NCBI GenBank assembly: GCA_003229495.1
Contig: QIEB01000515.1
Location: 1-9,398, forward strand
From: Flammeovirgaceae bacterium
GTDB taxonomy: Bacteria; Bacteroidota; Bacteroidia; Cytophagales; Cyclobacteriaceae
DNA: 9,398 nucleotides
Direction: 5' to 3'
Shown here piece by piece: positions 7,078-9,398 of this stretch. The notes beneath the pieces were generated by a model, which worked only from the letters and a program-made list of their open reading frames with translations, ran no database searches and had not been told where the DNA came from. The translations under genes were made by a program, and so were the position numbers. Position 1 is the stretch's first letter. Each line of letters starts with the position of its first letter.

Positions 7078-8494
7078 ATGTCAAAACACATGTTCAGAAT
7101 AAAGTTAGTGGTAGCCATATGTCTTTGCACAGGAGTTACTAATGCCCAAGACGGCCATTACTGGAGTAGTCAATACGGTACCACTTCGAATTTGTTGAGC
7201 GGAGTAGTGATTGGCAGTGTGAATGATCTTGGGGCAATATATTACAACCCTGGCCGTTTGGTCATGATAGACAACCCTTCCTTTCTCCTAAGTACTAAGG
7301 TCTATCAATTAGAGACCATCACACTTGAGAATGCCTTAGGTGAAAACAGAGATCTGAAAGACAGCAATTTTGGCGGGGTTCCCGAATTACTGGCAGTGAG
7401 TTTTAATATGAAGTCGTTGCCAAAACACCGTATCGCCTTCTCTCTACTCACTCGTCGTCAATCTGAGTTCGATGTATTGGTTAGAGCCCAGGTACCTCTT
7501 CAGGAGATTCCTACCCCTACCGCACCTGAGCTAATAACCGGTGAAGTAAAAATTCTCACCGATGTAAAAGAAGAATGGTTTGGTGTTACCTGGTCTTTTA
7601 AAGCCTCCGACAAAGTTAGTTTTGGGATTAGTAATTTTTTAACGCAAAGAAGTAAATCCAACCTTTTTAGTGTCCGGTTTCAATCACTTACCAGTGCTGA
7701 TTTTATTACCATATTCAATCGAAATCGAGATTTCGAGATGGATAATCTTGGACTAATGTGGAAAGGCGGTATGTCATTGGATTTTTCCCCAGTGACATTA
7801 GGCCTGGTCATCACCACTCCCAGAATCAATATTTCAGGCAACGGATCTTATTTGTATGAAGATTTTTTCACTGGTGTGGACATTGACGGCGATGGCGTGT
7901 TGGACAAAGTATTTTCAAGTAATTACCAGGAAGATATTGATGCAGTATTTAGATCACCTTGGGCGAACCGGTGTCAGCGTGGGAAAGGCCACCATCCATT
8001 TCAGTGCTGAATGGTATGAAAAAGTGAGTATGTATACTTTGTTAGATCCCGAACCATTCATGCGACAAAGTGATGATGAGCTGATTGATATAAAAGTGAT
8101 AGACGACCTTAACGATGTCCTAAATTTTGGTGTAGGAGTAGATATACAGTTAAAAGACAATCTTTCTGTTTATGCTAGTTTTGCTACTGACTTTTCAGCA
8201 GTAAAATCCGACGCTACAAACTTTTTAGAAACCGAAGATATTACCAACAACGCAGCTACTAAAACTGACTTTATGCATTTTGCCGGAGGCGGTTCCTTTA
8301 CCCTGAAAAAGGTGAATTTTACCCTGGGATTGGGGTATGCATTTGGTGATCAAACCATAGGCCGGCCCGTGAACCTACCCGGCGGGGACAACAAGCCCAT
8401 TTTTGATGATGAGGACTCCGCAGAACTCAGATTTACTCGCTTGAAATTTATTTTTGGGTTCAGTATTCCAATTCAAAATAAAAGTCAAGGGTAA
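7078..8494 (+). pseudogene. FadL/OmpP1-like outer-membrane barrel protein, interrupted by a +1 frameshift near 7969
   Basis: The first frame (ATG at 7078) encodes a signal peptide (residues 1-23, ending VTNA before QDG), then a beta-rich protein with LGAIYYNPGRL at 52-62. This resembles the NPA/NPG segment near the N-terminus of FadL/OmpP1-type transporters. After N297 (codon 7966-7968) the frame gives a short non-homologous tail and stops at 8010. The next frame takes over directly from 7970 as GVSVGKATIHFSAEWYEKV and continues to TAA at 8492-8494, with barrel-like strands and a hydrophobic end (LKFIFGFSIPIQ). Removing one C at 7968/7969 restores a 471-residue protein, a normal size for the family. 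Both parts look intact otherwise, so the shift is either a sequencing error or a recent mutation. A DxDxDGxxD calcium-type loop lies at 268-276. An in-frame ATG at 7090 is an alternative start. Family assignment is moderate; the cargo is unknown. Confidence 0.7.
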
Positions 8495-8528
8495 GGAAAG
8501 TAAGTTAAAAGAAGTAGAAAAGCATTTT

Positions 8529-9398
8529 TTAAAAGAGAAAACCTAGGCGGATGTATATTCCTTCTTCATCATCATTTGACTTCGAATAATCAAATGAGAT
8601 AACCGCCTGACCCAACGGAGCAATCCATATACCTCCGCCATATCCCCGATGCCATTTGGCTTTCTCATCATCGATCAGAAAGTCATCTTCATTATCCGTC
8701 CATACTCTGCCAATATCGTGTAAGAGCGTAATTCCAAAACTGCCTGGGAATAATGGCGTTCTATATTCGACCAACCTGATCCTTAATTCTGTATTTTGGT
8801 ATACGGCTTGGTCTCCTGCAAAACGGGTACGTCGGTAACCTCTTAGGGTATTAAACCCTCCCAATCGGGGTGCCTGGTAAAACTCAAAGTCACCAAAGTT
8901 AGCTGAACCTCCAGCCCTTAATGCTACGGTAGTTCTTAATGACCCTCCAAATGAAAAATAAGTTGAAATGCTTGAACTAATATTCTGGTAAGTGTTGGTT
9001 TCATCTCCGATTTGCCAAACTGCTCTGCCGCCGATATTCCAGTTAATCCCCCTAGTGGGAAAAATGTCAGAATTCCTGGTGTTCAGTGAATAATTGACAG
9101 TGCCACCAACATAGTTTCTTCTCATATCCAATAATGGTGATTCAGAGTCAGAACCACGATCAATTAGATCCGCATACTGAATGATAAATCGATTGGGCTG
9201 GTCATCATTGTCCTCTGTTTTAATATTTACAGTACGTAAATATGTTCCAAATCTTATGGTGTGAAAATCGTTCTTCGAGGTATTTCGTATGCCTAATCCA
9301 ACACGTCCATCTTGATATCTTGCCCGGTAAAATTGGGTATCTTCATCTCTTGCCTCTTCGTCCAAGGCTGTTTGGTTACCCATGCCATAGAAAAAATC
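8529..9398 (-). CDS. Omp85/BamA/TamA-family barrel (bacterial surface antigen), C-terminal part
   Basis: The minus-strand frame is open through the right edge, adding DFFYG before the Met at 9383, so that Met is internal and the protein is 5'-truncated. About 289 residues are visible. Numbering from that Met, the Omp85 signature lies at 174-185 (LGGFNTLRGYRR), equivalent to the loop-6 RGY/RGF motif that folds back into the barrel. Alternating polar/hydrophobic strands follow (FGITLLHDIGRVW, GYGGGIWIAPLGQAVISFDYS), and the protein ends in IYIRLGFLF with the C-terminal Phe typical of BAM substrates. The opening FFYGMGN resembles Bacteroidota surface-antigen proteins, some of which carry an N-terminal metallophosphoesterase or POTRA domains; the missing part will decide this. 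Because POTRAs are not visible, BamA itself cannot be told from TamA-like or patatin- or phosphoesterase-linked relatives. It converges with the FadL-like gene, 34 nt apart. Confidence 0.85.
   Translation of the reverse strand, partial: DFFYGMGNQTALDEEARDEDTQFYRARYQDGRVGLGIRNTSKNDFHTIRFGTYLRTVNIKTEDNDDQPNRFIIQYADLIDRGSDSESPLLDMRRNYVGGTVNYSLNTRNSDIFPTRGINWNIGGRAVWQIGDETNTYQNISSSISTYFSFGGSLRTTVALRAGGSANFGDFEFYQAPRLGGFNTLRGYRRTRFAGDQAVYQNTELRIRLVEYRTPLFPGSFGITLLHDIGRVWTDNEDDFLIDDEKAKWHRGYGGGIWIAPLGQAVISFDYSKSNDDEEGIYIRLGFLF

Noticed and set aside
7856..7969. Start of the second barrel frame as an independent gene
   Set aside because: Its first residues (MKIFSLVWTLTAMACW...) are out-of-frame reading of the real upstream barrel sequence; meaningful protein begins only at about 7970, where the frameshift falls.
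9381..9383. ATG as the start codon of the Omp85-type gene
   Set aside because: The frame continues upstream to the edge as DFFYG-M-GN, a typical internal barrel-domain opening, and no signal peptide follows the Met.

Overview
The window looks like chromosomal DNA of a Bacteroidota member, probably Cytophagia-like. The reasons are moderately AT-rich DNA, genes without clear Shine-Dalgarno sequences, promoter-like sites resembling the Bacteroidota TTG / TAnnTTTG type, and typical families: an HD domain fused to a Pycsar-effector-type membrane domain (DUF5706/PycTM), a class III cyclase with a periplasmic FlgO/TolB-like plus TPR region, a secreted metallophosphoesterase, and an Omp85-type barrel beginning FFYGMGN. 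The taxonomic call is inference from families recalled from memory. No tRNA, rRNA, CRISPR array, IS element or integrase was seen.

Layout. (1) Positions 1-2019, plus strand: the 3' end of a thiamine-diphosphate enzyme of the acetolactate synthase (AlsS/BudB) type, then, 34 nt on, a complete lyase of the 3-carboxy-cis,cis-muconate cycloisomerase (CMLE) branch of the fumarase/aspartase superfamily. They form an apparent metabolic operon whose start lies outside the window. (2) Positions 2020-2085: a short convergent gap with a possible hairpin terminator. (3) Positions 2086-5648, minus strand: a membrane class III nucleotidyl cyclase with a periplasmic TPR sensor region, followed by an HD-PycTM protein. 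Between them lie 62 nt holding a 9-bp perfect inverted repeat just ahead of the second start codon. (4) Positions 5649-5823: a divergent promoter region. (5) Positions 5824-8494, plus strand: an exported calcineurin-like phosphoesterase, then a FadL/OmpP1-like outer-membrane barrel gene broken by one apparent +1 frameshift near 7969. (6) Positions 8529-9398, minus strand: the C-terminal barrel of an Omp85/BamA/TamA-family protein, convergent with the barrel gene and running off the right edge.

The most interesting unit is the pair at 2086-5648. It places a cyclic-nucleotide producer with a sensor region beside a protein that carries both a possible phosphohydrolase (HD) and a PycTM-type membrane effector domain. 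It resembles a Pycsar-like circuit, but with an envelope-sensing cyclase in place of the usual soluble PycC. Two details add interest: the purine-reading Lys position of the cyclase is Gln (Q54), and the HD domain has Asn (N32) where the first metal-binding His is expected. Whether the pair really works as one circuit is inference; both families also occur separately in Bacteroidota.
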